A stretch of 64,000 nucleotides of DNA from DATLGB01 sp035540675 (GTDB lineage Bacteria > Actinomycetota > Thermoleophilia > Solirubrobacterales > Solirubrobacteraceae). Below are positions 43,789-51,336 of this stretch, piece after piece. The DNA lies in contig DATLGB010000223.1 of NCBI GenBank assembly GCA_035540675.1, forward strand, positions 1 to 64,000. The letters run 5' to 3'. Position 1 is the stretch's first letter; every line of letters starts with the position of its first letter. A program made the translations under genes and the position numbers. Under the pieces are notes generated by a model. It was not told the origin of the DNA. It did no database searches and saw nothing but the letters and a program-made list of their open reading frames with translations.

Positions 43789-45690
43789 GTGTGCTTCAAG
43801 AACCTCCCCATCGAGTTCGACGAGGGCGGCGTCGCCACCCTGCGCGGCGGCATCCCCAATCCCTACGCCGTCGAGGTGTCAAAGCCCCACGTGGGGATGA
43901 CCAACGACGAGCAGCGCGAGCAGATCGAGCGCCTCGTCGCGTCCAACGGGCACATCCGCGAGATCAACATGGACCCGGTCACGCGCGTGGCCGGCGCCAT
44001 CGCGCTCAACATCGCCGCCAACCTCGACGACGGCAAGTACCTCGACGCGCGCTCGCAGGCGACGCTGTTCCGCGGCTACGAGGTGATCCTCATGGGCCGC
44101 GACCCGCGCGACGCGATCTTCGTGTCCTCGCGCGCGTGCGGCGTCTGCGGCGGCGTCCACGCTCACTGCTCGGCCTACGCGATCGAGATGGCGATGGGCG
44201 TCGCGCCGCCGCCGATGGGGACCGTCGTGCGCAACCTCGGCGAGGCCGCCGAGATGGGCTACGACAACCCGCTGCACCTCTACCTGCTGGCCGGCCCCGA
44301 CTACTCCGAGATCGTCGTCCGCGCCACCAACCCGGAGATCTGGGAGAAGGCGCAGACGTGGAAGTGCCCCGGCGCCGAGCACCACGGCTTCAAGACCATG
44401 GGCGAGCTGATGACGGCGCTGAACCCGCTGACGGGCCGCCTGTACCGCGAAGGACTGGACTTCACCCGGCTGGCGCGCGAGATGTTCGTGCTGCTGCACG
44501 GCAAGTACCCGCACCCGCAGGCGATCGTCCCCGGCGGCGTCACCTCGACGATCTCGCTGCAGACGCTCAACGAGTACCAGGCCAAGCTCGGGCGCATCTT
44601 CGACTACGCCCAGCGCCTGGTCGCGGTGTGGGACGACATCCCGGAGTTCTTCTACGAATGCGACGAGCGCTACAAGCTCGTCGGCTCGCGGCCGGTCAAC
44701 CTCGTCGACACCGGCTTCTGGGACGACCCCTACGCCTACGACGCCACGTACGAGAACTGCAACGAGTGGGGCGCGCGCCGCTGGTCGACGCCGGGCGCGA
44801 TCATCGACGGCGAGCTGGTCACGACGCGCCTGACCGACCTCAACATGGGCATCGAGGAGTTCGTCGAGCACTCCTACTACGAGCAGTGGGCGGGCGACCG
44901 CTACGAGACCGACCCGCTCGGCAACCCGCTCTCGCCCTACCACGCGTGGAACAAGCAGACGCTGCCCAAGCCGAGCGGGCGCAGCTGGAAGGACAAGTAC
45001 ACCTGGGCCTGCACGCCGCGCTGGGACCGCCACGTCGTCGAGGCCGGCGCCTACAACCGCCTGTTCATGACGGCGCTGGCGCAGCAGCAGCCCGAGAACG
45101 ACTTCATCGAGGCCACCGGCACCGGCATCCGCATGTCGATCCCCAAGGGCTACACGAAGGCCGCCGAGGCCGAGTGGCGGATCCCGGACTCCTGGAACGC
45201 GTTCGAGCGCAACCGGGGGCGCGCCTACCACTACCTGTTCTCGCAGCTCGTCGGCCTGTCGAGCCTGCTCGAGGCCTACAAGCTCTTCCGCGCGGGTGAG
45301 ACGCGGGTCGCCGCGCTGAACTCCAAGGAGCTCGAGAAGGCGATGCCGCGCGACGAGCGGCGCGGCGTCGGCTTCTGGGGCGCCGGCCGGGGCTGGCTGA
45401 CGCACCACATCGTCATGGACAACGGCAAGATCACCAACTACCAGATCAACACCCCGTCGACCATCAACGCCTCGCCGCGCGACCCGTGGGGACAGCCCGG
45501 GCCGTACGAGCAGGCGGTCCAGAACACGCCGATCCTCGAGAAGTTCTCGAGTCCCGACGAGTTCACGTCGATCGACATGCTGCGGGCGCTGCGGTCGTTC
45601 GACCCGTGCATGCCGTGCACGACCCACACGGCCACCGGCAACGGCACCGTGATCGGCCAGGTGAACACCTGCTCGTGCGGCGCCGACTGA
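43789..45690 (+). CDS. [NiFe]-hydrogenase large (catalytic) subunit
   Basis: A 633-residue subunit binding the Ni-Fe site. The L1 motif is SSRACGVCGGVHAHC (C117, C120) and the L2 motif is FDPCMPCTTH (C607, C610, H613). The 20 residues after His613 (TATGNGT...NTCSCGAD) form the peptide removed by a maturation protease once Ni is inserted. RxCGVCxxxH with Ala at x is unusual. GTG 43789 follows the small subunit by 4 bases. No selenocysteine or UGA is in either Cys pair. H2 oxidation for respiration is the likely role. Confidence 0.95.
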   Translation: MCFKNLPIEFDEGGVATLRGGIPNPYAVEVSKPHVGMTNDEQREQIERLVASNGHIREINMDPVTRVAGAIALNIAANLDDGKYLDARSQATLFRGYEVILMGRDPRDAIFVSSRACGVCGGVHAHCSAYAIEMAMGVAPPPMGTVVRNLGEAAEMGYDNPLHLYLLAGPDYSEIVVRATNPEIWEKAQTWKCPGAEHHGFKTMGELMTALNPLTGRLYREGLDFTRLAREMFVLLHGKYPHPQAIVPGGVTSTISLQTLNEYQAKLGRIFDYAQRLVAVWDDIPEFFYECDERYKLVGSRPVNLVDTGFWDDPYAYDATYENCNEWGARRWSTPGAIIDGELVTTRLTDLNMGIEEFVEHSYYEQWAGDRYETDPLGNPLSPYHAWNKQTLPKPSGRSWKDKYTWACTPRWDRHVVEAGAYNRLFMTALAQQQPENDFIEATGTGIRMSIPKGYTKAAEAEWRIPDSWNAFERNRGRAYHYLFSQLVGLSSLLEAYKLFRAGETRVAALNSKELEKAMPRDERRGVGFWGAGRGWLTHHIVMDNGKITNYQINTPSTINASPRDPWGQPGPYEQAVQNTPILEKFSSPDEFTSIDMLRALRSFDPCMPCTTHTATGNGTVIGQVNTCSCGAD

Positions 45691-45703
45691 GTCGCGGCGG
45701 CGC

Positions 45704-46189
45704 GTGATCCTCGTCGCCGGGGTCGCCGAGCTCTACCAGGGCGACCTCGACCTCGGGCGCGTCGCCGTCGCGCGGCTGCAGGAGGCCGGCCTCGGCGACG
45801 ACGTGCGGGTGGAGGAGCTCTCCTACGGCGCCGTGGCCGTGACGCAGCGGCTGCAGGAGCTGCGGCCGGACGCACTCGTCCTGATCGCGGCGCACCCGCG
45901 CGGCCGCGAGCCCGGCAGCGTCGAGCGGCGCGACGTCGGCCCCAGCGACCTCCCCGCGGCCGAGCTGCAGACGGCCATCGGCGACGCGATCACCGGCTAC
46001 GTGACGGTCGACCTGCTCGTCGAGGTGGCGACGGCGCTGGAGGCGCTGCCGCCGCGAGTGGTCGCCATCGAGGTCGAGCCGGCGCGGGTCGAGCCGGTCG
46101 ACGAGCTGTCCGAGCCGGCGCGGGCGGGGCTCGAGCGGGCGCTCGAGCTCGTGCGCACGGAGGTCGAGCGCCTGCGGGCGCGCAGCTAG
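45704..46189 (+). CDS. Degenerate HupD-like (M52) protein
   Basis: A 161-residue protein with the fold pattern of hydrogenase maturation proteases. The N-terminal ILVAGVAELYQGDLDLGRVAV replaces the usual GNxLxxDDGxG motif, and LVLIAAHPRG replaces the metal-binding Asp segment. Several Ni-sensing residues therefore look absent, so it may be a chaperone or structural relative rather than a protease. GTG 45704 is 13 bases after the large subunit. A second, canonical protease lies at 48759. Confidence 0.65.
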   Translation: MILVAGVAELYQGDLDLGRVAVARLQEAGLGDDVRVEELSYGAVAVTQRLQELRPDALVLIAAHPRGREPGSVERRDVGPSDLPAAELQTAIGDAITGYVTVDLLVEVATALEALPPRVVAIEVEPARVEPVDELSEPARAGLERALELVRTEVERLRARS

Positions 46190-46920
46190 AGCGCCGGCAC
46201 GATCTCGTCCGGCGGCTCGAGCCGGGCGAGGTGCTGCGGGCGGACGGCGATCCGCCGCCCGTCGGGCTGCTCGATCACGAGCGCACCGTCGCGCAGCACG
46301 CTCGTCGCGGTGCCGGTGATCTGGACTCCATCCGGCCAGGTGGGGATGAGGTGCGCCCGGACCGGACGGCCGAGCGTCGCGCAACGCTCGCGATAGCGCG
46401 CGAGGGCGGCGTCGTCGGGCTCCTGGAGGCGCTCCACGGCCGCCGCCAGGCGGGCGATCAGCTCGCCGCGCGGGGAGGGCGCGTCGAGCACGAGCAGGTT
46501 GACGACCGCCCACTCCACGCCGGTGGGACCGAGCCCCGCGTGCCCGGCCACGTCGGCCAGCCGGCGCTCGGTCGCCCACACCTGGTCGGGCCACTCGATC
46601 GCCGCAGCGGGATCGACCGCGTCGACCACGGCGGCCGCGGCGGCGACGAACAGCCAGCCCTCGTCGTCGGGCGCGAGCTGCGGCCGCAGCAGCAGCGAGA
46701 AGCACAGGTCGCGGCCCGGGCGAGGCGTCCACGGCAGGCCGCCGCGGCCGCGCGCGGCGGCCTGGTAGTCGGCGGTGACGACGGCGCCCGCAGGCCCGCC
46801 GGCGCGCGCCCAGGCGACGGCGTCGGCGTCGGTCGACATGACGGCGGGATAGGTGCGGACGGGGCGATCGCCGAGCGCGCGCGCGAGCGCGTCGGGGGTG
46901 AGGTCGTCGCTCAGCGCCAC
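46186..46920 (-). CDS. BirA/LplA-like protein in the hydrogenase island
   Basis: A 244-residue protein with a biotin/lipoate protein ligase-type fold. ADYQAAARGRGGLPWTPRPG matches the BirA GRGRxGxxW loop, RDLCFSLLLRP the next strand, and EWPDQVWA stands where KWPND holds the catalytic Lys, here Glu. Thus a key residue is changed and biotin ligation is doubtful. The C-terminal SH3-like part has ALVIEQPDGRRIAV. It overlaps the TPR gene by 10 bases and is likely part of hydrogenase maturation or assembly. Confidence 0.68.
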   Translation of the reverse strand: MALSDDLTPDALARALGDRPVRTYPAVMSTDADAVAWARAGGPAGAVVTADYQAAARGRGGLPWTPRPGRDLCFSLLLRPQLAPDDEGWLFVAAAAAVVDAVDPAAAIEWPDQVWATERRLADVAGHAGLGPTGVEWAVVNLLVLDAPSPRGELIARLAAAVERLQEPDDAALARYRERCATLGRPVRAHLIPTWPDGVQITGTATSVLRDGALVIEQPDGRRIAVRPQHLARLEPPDEIVPAL

Positions 46921-48146
46921 GGCCCGGGATCACCGTGGTCGAGCGCCGCCTGCGCGAAGACGTCCTGCAGCCGCATCCACTGCGGGATGTGGAAGCGCGC
47001 CATGGCGCGGCGGACGGCCTCGCGGAACGTCTCGGCCGTGTCAGCGTCGGTCGCCGCCAGCGCCTGCATCGCGCTCGCCACGAGCCGGTCGAGCGCGTCC
47101 GACGGCAACTCGAGCAGGGCGCCGAGCCAGATCTGCGCGACGTCGGTGGGGTCGCGACGGGCGCGCGCGTGGACCGCTACCCACTCCGCGGCATCGGAGC
47201 GGCGGGCGTCGTCGCCGGCGTCGGCGCTGCGCAGCAGCTCCTCCCGCGCGAGCTGCTCGGCCGCGAGGTCGCCGGCGGCATCGAGGGCGGTGCCGAGGTC
47301 CTCGGCCTGCGGGACCCCCAGGCGCCGGATTAGCTCAGCCGCCTGCGCGCGCACCGGCTCGGCGGCGCCGGGCGCCGCGAGCGCCTGCCGCGCCGCCAGG
47401 CGCGCCCGTGGCGCGTCGCCCGCGCGCTCGAGCGCCAGCGCCAGGTTGGCCTTGGCCATCGCGAAGGCGTCGGGGCGCAGCGCGCGCGGGCTCGAGGCGA
47501 CGGCGACCGCGAACGCCTCGGTCGCGGCCTCGGGACGTCCCCCGGCCAGTCGCGCCAGCCCCAGCGCGTTGGCGGCGGCGGCGCGCCCGGGGGCGTCCCC
47601 CGCGCGCTCGCTCAGCTCCACCGCAGCCTCGAGTGCCGCCTCGGCACCGTCGGCGTCGCCGGCGTCGAGCCGCGCGGCGCCGAGCTCGCGCAGTGCGGCG
47701 GCGGCCTGCGCCGGCACGCGCCGCTCGTCGAGGCGCTCCACCGCCCGCTCGAGCACGCGGGCGGCGGCCTCGGCGCGTCCTCCCTCGCGCATCACCAGCC
47801 CGAGGTTGTACAGCGCGGCGCCCTCGTCGAGGGGCAGGCCGGCGGCGGCCAGCCCGGCGGCGGCGTGCTCGAGCGCCCGCTCGGCGACGTCGAGGCGGCC
47901 GGCGGCACGCAGCGTGGCGCCGAGCCCGTTGAGCGCCTTCGCCTGCTCCGGACGCGCGCCGCGCAGGCCGAACAGGCCGGCCGCGGTCGTGAACGCCTCC
48001 TCGGCGGCGTCGAGCGCGCCCTGCGCGAGGAGCACGCCTCCGAGGTGGAACTGGACGGTGGCGTGCTGGAGCGGGTGGCGGTGCGCGTCGTAGCGCTCCA
48101 GCCGCCCGCGCAGCTCGTCGAGGACGTCGTCGGGAGCCGCCGCCAC
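46911..48146 (-). CDS. Tetratricopeptide repeat protein
   Basis: A 411-residue soluble protein of about eight TPR units (e.g. AALYNLGLVMREGGRAEAAA, AALRELGAARLDAGDADGAE, AANALGLARLAGGRPEAATE), then a helical C-terminal domain ending HIPQWMRLQDVFAQAALDHG. It offers a protein-protein scaffold. GTG 48146 is adjacent to the NifU-like gene's stop. Its place among hydrogenase accessory genes suggests a maturation scaffold. Confidence 0.8.
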   Translation of the reverse strand: MAAAPDDVLDELRGRLERYDAHRHPLQHATVQFHLGGVLLAQGALDAAEEAFTTAAGLFGLRGARPEQAKALNGLGATLRAAGRLDVAERALEHAAAGLAAAGLPLDEGAALYNLGLVMREGGRAEAAARVLERAVERLDERRVPAQAAAALRELGAARLDAGDADGAEAALEAAVELSERAGDAPGRAAAANALGLARLAGGRPEAATEAFAVAVASSPRALRPDAFAMAKANLALALERAGDAPRARLAARQALAAPGAAEPVRAQAAELIRRLGVPQAEDLGTALDAAGDLAAEQLAREELLRSADAGDDARRSDAAEWVAVHARARRDPTDVAQIWLGALLELPSDALDRLVASAMQALAATDADTAETFREAVRRAMARFHIPQWMRLQDVFAQAALDHGDPGPWR

Positions 48147-48737
48147 CTAGGCGTCCGCGCCGCCGCGCGGCAGGCGCGTCTCGATCTGCAGCAGCCCGGC
48201 ATCGGCCGGCCCCGCGGCCGGGGGCGGGAAGGCGTCGATCTGCAGCAGCGTCGGTCCGGGCGGCGGATGCGGCAGGGCGTCGTCCTCCTCGACCTCCATG
48301 GCCACGAAGCCGGGCATGCCCTCGCGCAGCGCCTCCTCCACGCCCCGGCGCAGCGTGATCGTCGACGCGGTGCAGCCCGAGCAGGCGCCCGAGAGCCGCA
48401 CGCGCACGACGCCGCCGGCGGCCTCGACGACGCTGACGTCTCCGCCGTGCGAGTGCAGGTAGGGGCGAACGCCGTCCAGCGCCGCCTCGGCCGCCGCGCG
48501 CTCGTCGACGCCGACGGCATACGCGTTCAGCAGCCAGCCGACGGCCGGGTCGGCGCCGCGCAGCCGCTCGACCTCGTCCGGATGCAGCGCGGCGGCGAGG
48601 CGGTGGAGCGCGTGTCGGTGGACGGCGTCGATGCCGTCGAGCAGCGAGAAGACCCGCGCGCGCACGGCCTCGTCGAGAGCGTCGACCGCCCGCAGGTCGT
48701 CCTCCATGTCGTCGAGCAGGTCGTCGAAGTCCGTCAC
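48147..48737 (-). CDS. NifU C-terminal-domain Fe-S scaffold protein
   Basis: A 196-residue protein. Residues 1-75 are a helical N-domain (FDDLLDDMEDDLRAVDAL). Residues 88-150 are a NifU-like domain with GVRPYLHSHGGDVSVVE and the cluster motif CSGCTAS. The C-terminal extension contains two similar LLQI segments in a Pro-rich tail. It probably supplies FeS clusters for the three-cluster small subunit. GTG 48737 is only 21 bases from the divergent protease start. Confidence 0.85.
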   Translation of the reverse strand: MTDFDDLLDDMEDDLRAVDALDEAVRARVFSLLDGIDAVHRHALHRLAAALHPDEVERLRGADPAVGWLLNAYAVGVDERAAAEAALDGVRPYLHSHGGDVSVVEAAGGVVRVRLSGACSGCTASTITLRRGVEEALREGMPGFVAMEVEEDDALPHPPPGPTLLQIDAFPPPAAGPADAGLLQIETRLPRGGADA

Positions 48738-48758
48738 CGGCGAAGTACCTTTCGTCAC

Positions 48759-49232
48759 TTGGACCATACCGGCCGCATCATCGTCGCGTGCGTGGGCAAC
48801 GTCCTGCGGCTCGACGACGGTTTCGGGTACGCGGTCGCCGAGCGGCTCGGCGACGTGCCGCCGGGCGTCGAGGTGCTGGAGAGCGGCATCGGCGGCATGA
48901 TGGTCGTGCAGGAGCTGCTGGTCGGGGCGGACGGGCTGATCATCGTGGACGCCGTGGACCGCGGCGCGGCGCCCGGCACGCTGTTCGTGATCGAGCCGGA
49001 GGTGGAGCCGCCGTCGCAGGTCGGCGACATCCACCTGTCCAACCCGGACAAGGTGCTGTCGCTGGCCGGCGGCCTCGGGTGCCTGCCTGAGCGGCTCCTG
49101 CTGGTCGGCTGCCAGCCGCGCGACGTCGAGGGCATGGGTCGCCGCCTGTCGCCGGAGGTCGAGCGAGCCGTGGACCTGGCGGTCGACCGCATCCACGCGA
49201 TCCTGCGCGAGTGGACGGCCGCCCCGGCGTGA
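48759..49232 (+). CDS. Hydrogenase maturation protease (HyaD/HupD-type)
   Basis: A 157-residue endopeptidase that removes the C-terminal peptide of the large subunit after Ni insertion. The signature GNVLRLDDGFGYAVAERL and GADGLIIVDAVDRG (with the metal-binding acidic residues) are intact, followed by GDIHLSNPDKVLSLA. TTG 48759 is the only plausible start before the core; ribosome-site evidence is weak. The methyltransferase GTG overlaps its TGA (GTGA). Confidence 0.88.
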   Translation: MDHTGRIIVACVGNVLRLDDGFGYAVAERLGDVPPGVEVLESGIGGMMVVQELLVGADGLIIVDAVDRGAAPGTLFVIEPEVEPPSQVGDIHLSNPDKVLSLAGGLGCLPERLLLVGCQPRDVEGMGRRLSPEVERAVDLAVDRIHAILREWTAAPA

Positions 49233-49837
49233 GCGGCGACCGCGAGCGCTGGAACGAGCGGCACGCCGCCGCGCTGGCCGCCGGGCGGGCGAACGGGCCG
49301 CCGAGCGCGTGGCTGCTCGAGCACGCCGGTGTCGTGGCGGCGCAGCCGCGCGGCCGCGCGCTCGACGTCGCGTGCGGCCTCGGCCGCAACGCGCTGCACC
49401 TCGCCGCGATGGGCTTTCGGGTTCTCGCCCTGGACGTCTCCGACGTCGCGGTCGAGCACGTGGCGCGGCGCGCGCGCGAGCGGGGTCTGGCGGTGGAGGC
49501 GCGACGGGTCGACCTCGGTCGCGAAGCGCTGCCGCCGGGACCCTTCGAGGTCGTCGTGGTCGCGTCCTTTTTGGACCGCCGCCTGCTCGGGCCGCTGGCG
49601 CGGGCGCTCGCCCCGGGCGGGCTGCTGCTCTACGACACGTTCCTGGCCGATGCGACGGCGACCTGCGGCCCGCGCGATCCCGCGCACGTCCTGCGGCCGG
49701 GGGAGCTCTCCGCGGCCTTCGCCGGCCTCGAGCGGCTGGATCTGCGCGAAGGCGCCCCGGCGCCCGGCGAGCGCGCGCGGGCCCGGCTCCTCGCCCGCCG
49801 CCGCGACGGGTTGCCGGTGTGTGTTCCAGACACGTAG
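49229..49837 (+). CDS. TehB-like SAM methyltransferase
   Basis: A 202-residue class I methyltransferase with RWNERHAAALAAG near the N-terminus, ALDVACGLGRNALHLAAMG (SAM motif I), VLALDVSDVAV and GGLLLYDTFL. It resembles TehB-type enzymes that methylate metalloid or thiol species. It lies between the protease and the Sec ATPase, so metal or selenium chemistry is imaginable but unproven. GTG 49229 overlaps the protease stop. Confidence 0.83.
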   Translation: MSGDRERWNERHAAALAAGRANGPPSAWLLEHAGVVAAQPRGRALDVACGLGRNALHLAAMGFRVLALDVSDVAVEHVARRARERGLAVEARRVDLGREALPPGPFEVVVVASFLDRRLLGPLARALAPGGLLLYDTFLADATATCGPRDPAHVLRPGELSAAFAGLERLDLREGAPAPGERARARLLARRRDGLPVCVPDT

Positions 49838-49847
49838 AATCGCGCCC

Positions 49848-50600
49848 ATGAAGCTCGTCGTGGCCGGCAAGGGCGGCTCGGGGAAGACGTCCATCTCGGG
49901 GACGCTGGCGCGCCTGCTCGCCCGCTCGGGCCGGCGCGTGCTGGCGATCGACGCCGACTCCAATCCGAACCTGTCGCTGACGCTCGGCATCCCGGCCGAC
50001 CGCTTCAACTCGGTGCCCACGCTGCCGCGCGACCTGCTGCAGCGCACGCCGGATGGCGCACGGCTGTCGAAGTCGCTCGACGAGATCCGGTCCTCGCACT
50101 CCCTCGACGGGCCCGACGGCGTCAGCCTGCTCGTCATGGCCCACCCGCAGCACGCGGGCACCGGGTGACTGTGCTCCATGCACGCTACGGTCCGTAGCGT
50201 CATCGAGGTGTCAGGCGAGGGTCCCGCGGACGTGACGATCCTCGACACGGAAGCGTCGCCGGAGCACCTCTCGCGCGGGACGGCGATGCACGCCGACGCG
50301 ATGCTCGTGGTCGTCGAGCCCTACTTCAAGTCGCTCGAGACGGGCCGGCGGATGGCGGCGCTCGGCACCGACCTCGGGCTGCCGCGCGTCGCGCTCGTGG
50401 CCAACAAGATGCGCGACGAGCGCGACGAGGCCGCCGTGCGCGAGTTCGCCGAGCAGCACGGGCTCGAGGTGGCGGGGACCATCCCCTTCGACGAGGCGAT
50501 GCCGGCCGCCGAGCGCGCCGGCGTCTCACCGCTCGACCACGATCCCGGCGCGCCGAGCGTCGCGGCGATCGGCGAGCTCGCCCGGAGCTTCGTGCGATGA
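49848..50600 (+). CDS. CooC-type P-loop ATPase selenoprotein, in-frame UGA at codon 107
   Basis: A 250-residue product if UGA 50166-50168 is selenocysteine. The deviant Walker A is AGKGGSGKTS (residues 6-15). VLAIDADSNPNL is the switch region. The sequence GTG-U-LCSMHATVRSV gives a U-x-C at 107-109, where CooC ATPases have a CxC metal motif. After it TILDTEASPEHLSRG, VVEPYFKSLETGRRM and VALVANKMRDE complete the SIMIBI NTPase. The frame is uninterrupted and the downstream part is complete, so a pseudogene is unlikely. It may load Ni or another metal into the hydrogenase, as no hypA or hypB is in the window. A SECIS-like hairpin follows. Confidence 0.82.
50166..50200 (+). promoter_or_regulatory. 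Candidate bacterial SECIS element of the CooC-type gene
   Basis: After UGA there are 20 nt and then a perfect 8-bp hairpin, ACGCUACG-GUC-CGUAGCGU (50182-50200); with the top pair opened the loop reads GGUCC. UGA-to-loop distance and the GGUC loop match the MerB-like gene's element (18 nt, GGUC) and resemble known bacterial SECIS loops. Confidence 0.8.
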
Positions 50601-50962
50601 GCGACCTCGAGCGGCTGAAGATCCTCGACGAGGTCCTGCAGGCGATGTACTGGATGCACGCCGAGGGCATCTCGTCGGTACCGACCGCGGACGAGCTCTC
50701 GCGCTTCCTGGGCGTGCCGTCGGGGACGCTCGCGCCCCACCTGGAGGGCTTCGCCGACGACGGCCTGCTCGAGCGCGAGGCGGGCGGCTACCGCCTCAGC
50801 GCCGAGGGGGAGCAGCGCGGCAAGCGGACGTTCGCCGACGAGTTCGCGGGCCTGACCGGCGCCTCGCACGGCGAGTGCGACGAGAACTGCTGGTGCCACG
50901 ATTCGCCGGAGGCGGCGGCGAGCTGTCTGGAGGAGCGCAGCGGGCATGCCCACCAGCACTGA
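50597..50962 (+). CDS. Winged-helix protein with Cys/His-rich C-terminus
   Basis: A 121-residue protein. Residues 1-75 form a winged helix (TADELSRFLGVPSGTLAPHLEGFADDGLLER). Residues 91-121 are rich in Cys and His: H91, C94, C98, C100, H101, C110, H117, H119, H121, a likely metal or redox sensing tail. ATG 50597 overlaps the ATPase stop (ATGA), so both come from one message. It may report metal or selenium status for the hydrogenase genes. Confidence 0.75.
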   Translation: MSDLERLKILDEVLQAMYWMHAEGISSVPTADELSRFLGVPSGTLAPHLEGFADDGLLEREAGGYRLSAEGEQRGKRTFADEFAGLTGASHGECDENCWCHDSPEAAASCLEERSGHAHQH

Positions 50963-51335
50963 GCCGGCGGCGCCGCTGCTGCCGCGCAACTTCCTGCGCC
51001 CGTGCGTCCTGCTGTTGCTGCGCGAATCCCCCGCTCACGGTTACGACCTGCTCGAGCGGCTCGCGGCCTTCGGGTTCGCCAAGCAGGATCCGGGCGGCCT
51101 GTACCGCGCGCTGCGGGCGCTGGAGGACGAGGGCCTCGTGCGCTCCTCGTGGGAGGCGTCCGACCAGGGCCCGGACCGCCGCATCTACGAGATCACGCGC
51201 GCGGGCGCCGAGCACCTGCACGAGCACGCGCTCGCGCTGCAGTCGACCGCCGACGTGCTGCACGCGTTCCTTGGCCGCTACGAGGAGTTCGTCGCGCTGC
51301 CGGAGCGCCCCCGCGCGGCGCGGGCGCTGCGCTGA
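50946..51335 (+). CDS. PadR-family transcriptional regulator
   Basis: A 129-residue winged-helix regulator. NFLRPCVLLLLRESPAHGYDLLERLA and GGLYRALRALEDEGLVRSSWE are the typical PadR DNA-binding helices, with RRIYEITRAGAEHL as the wing and start of the dimer helix. It overlaps the preceding gene by 17 bases and closes the hydrogenase island. It could bind the divergent hydrogenase promoter region, as an inference. Confidence 0.88.
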   Translation: MPTSTEPAAPLLPRNFLRPCVLLLLRESPAHGYDLLERLAAFGFAKQDPGGLYRALRALEDEGLVRSSWEASDQGPDRRIYEITRAGAEHLHEHALALQSTADVLHAFLGRYEEFVALPERPRAARALR

Positions 51336-51336
51336 C

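Noticed and set aside
43789..45690. Selenocysteine in the hydrogenase large subunit
   Set aside because: All four active-site positions are encoded by Cys codons and no in-frame UGA exists before the true stop.
49848..50600. Two separate genes or a frameshifted ATPase
   Set aside because: Both halves are in the same frame, separated only by UGA and a few codons; U-x-C matches the CooC CxC.
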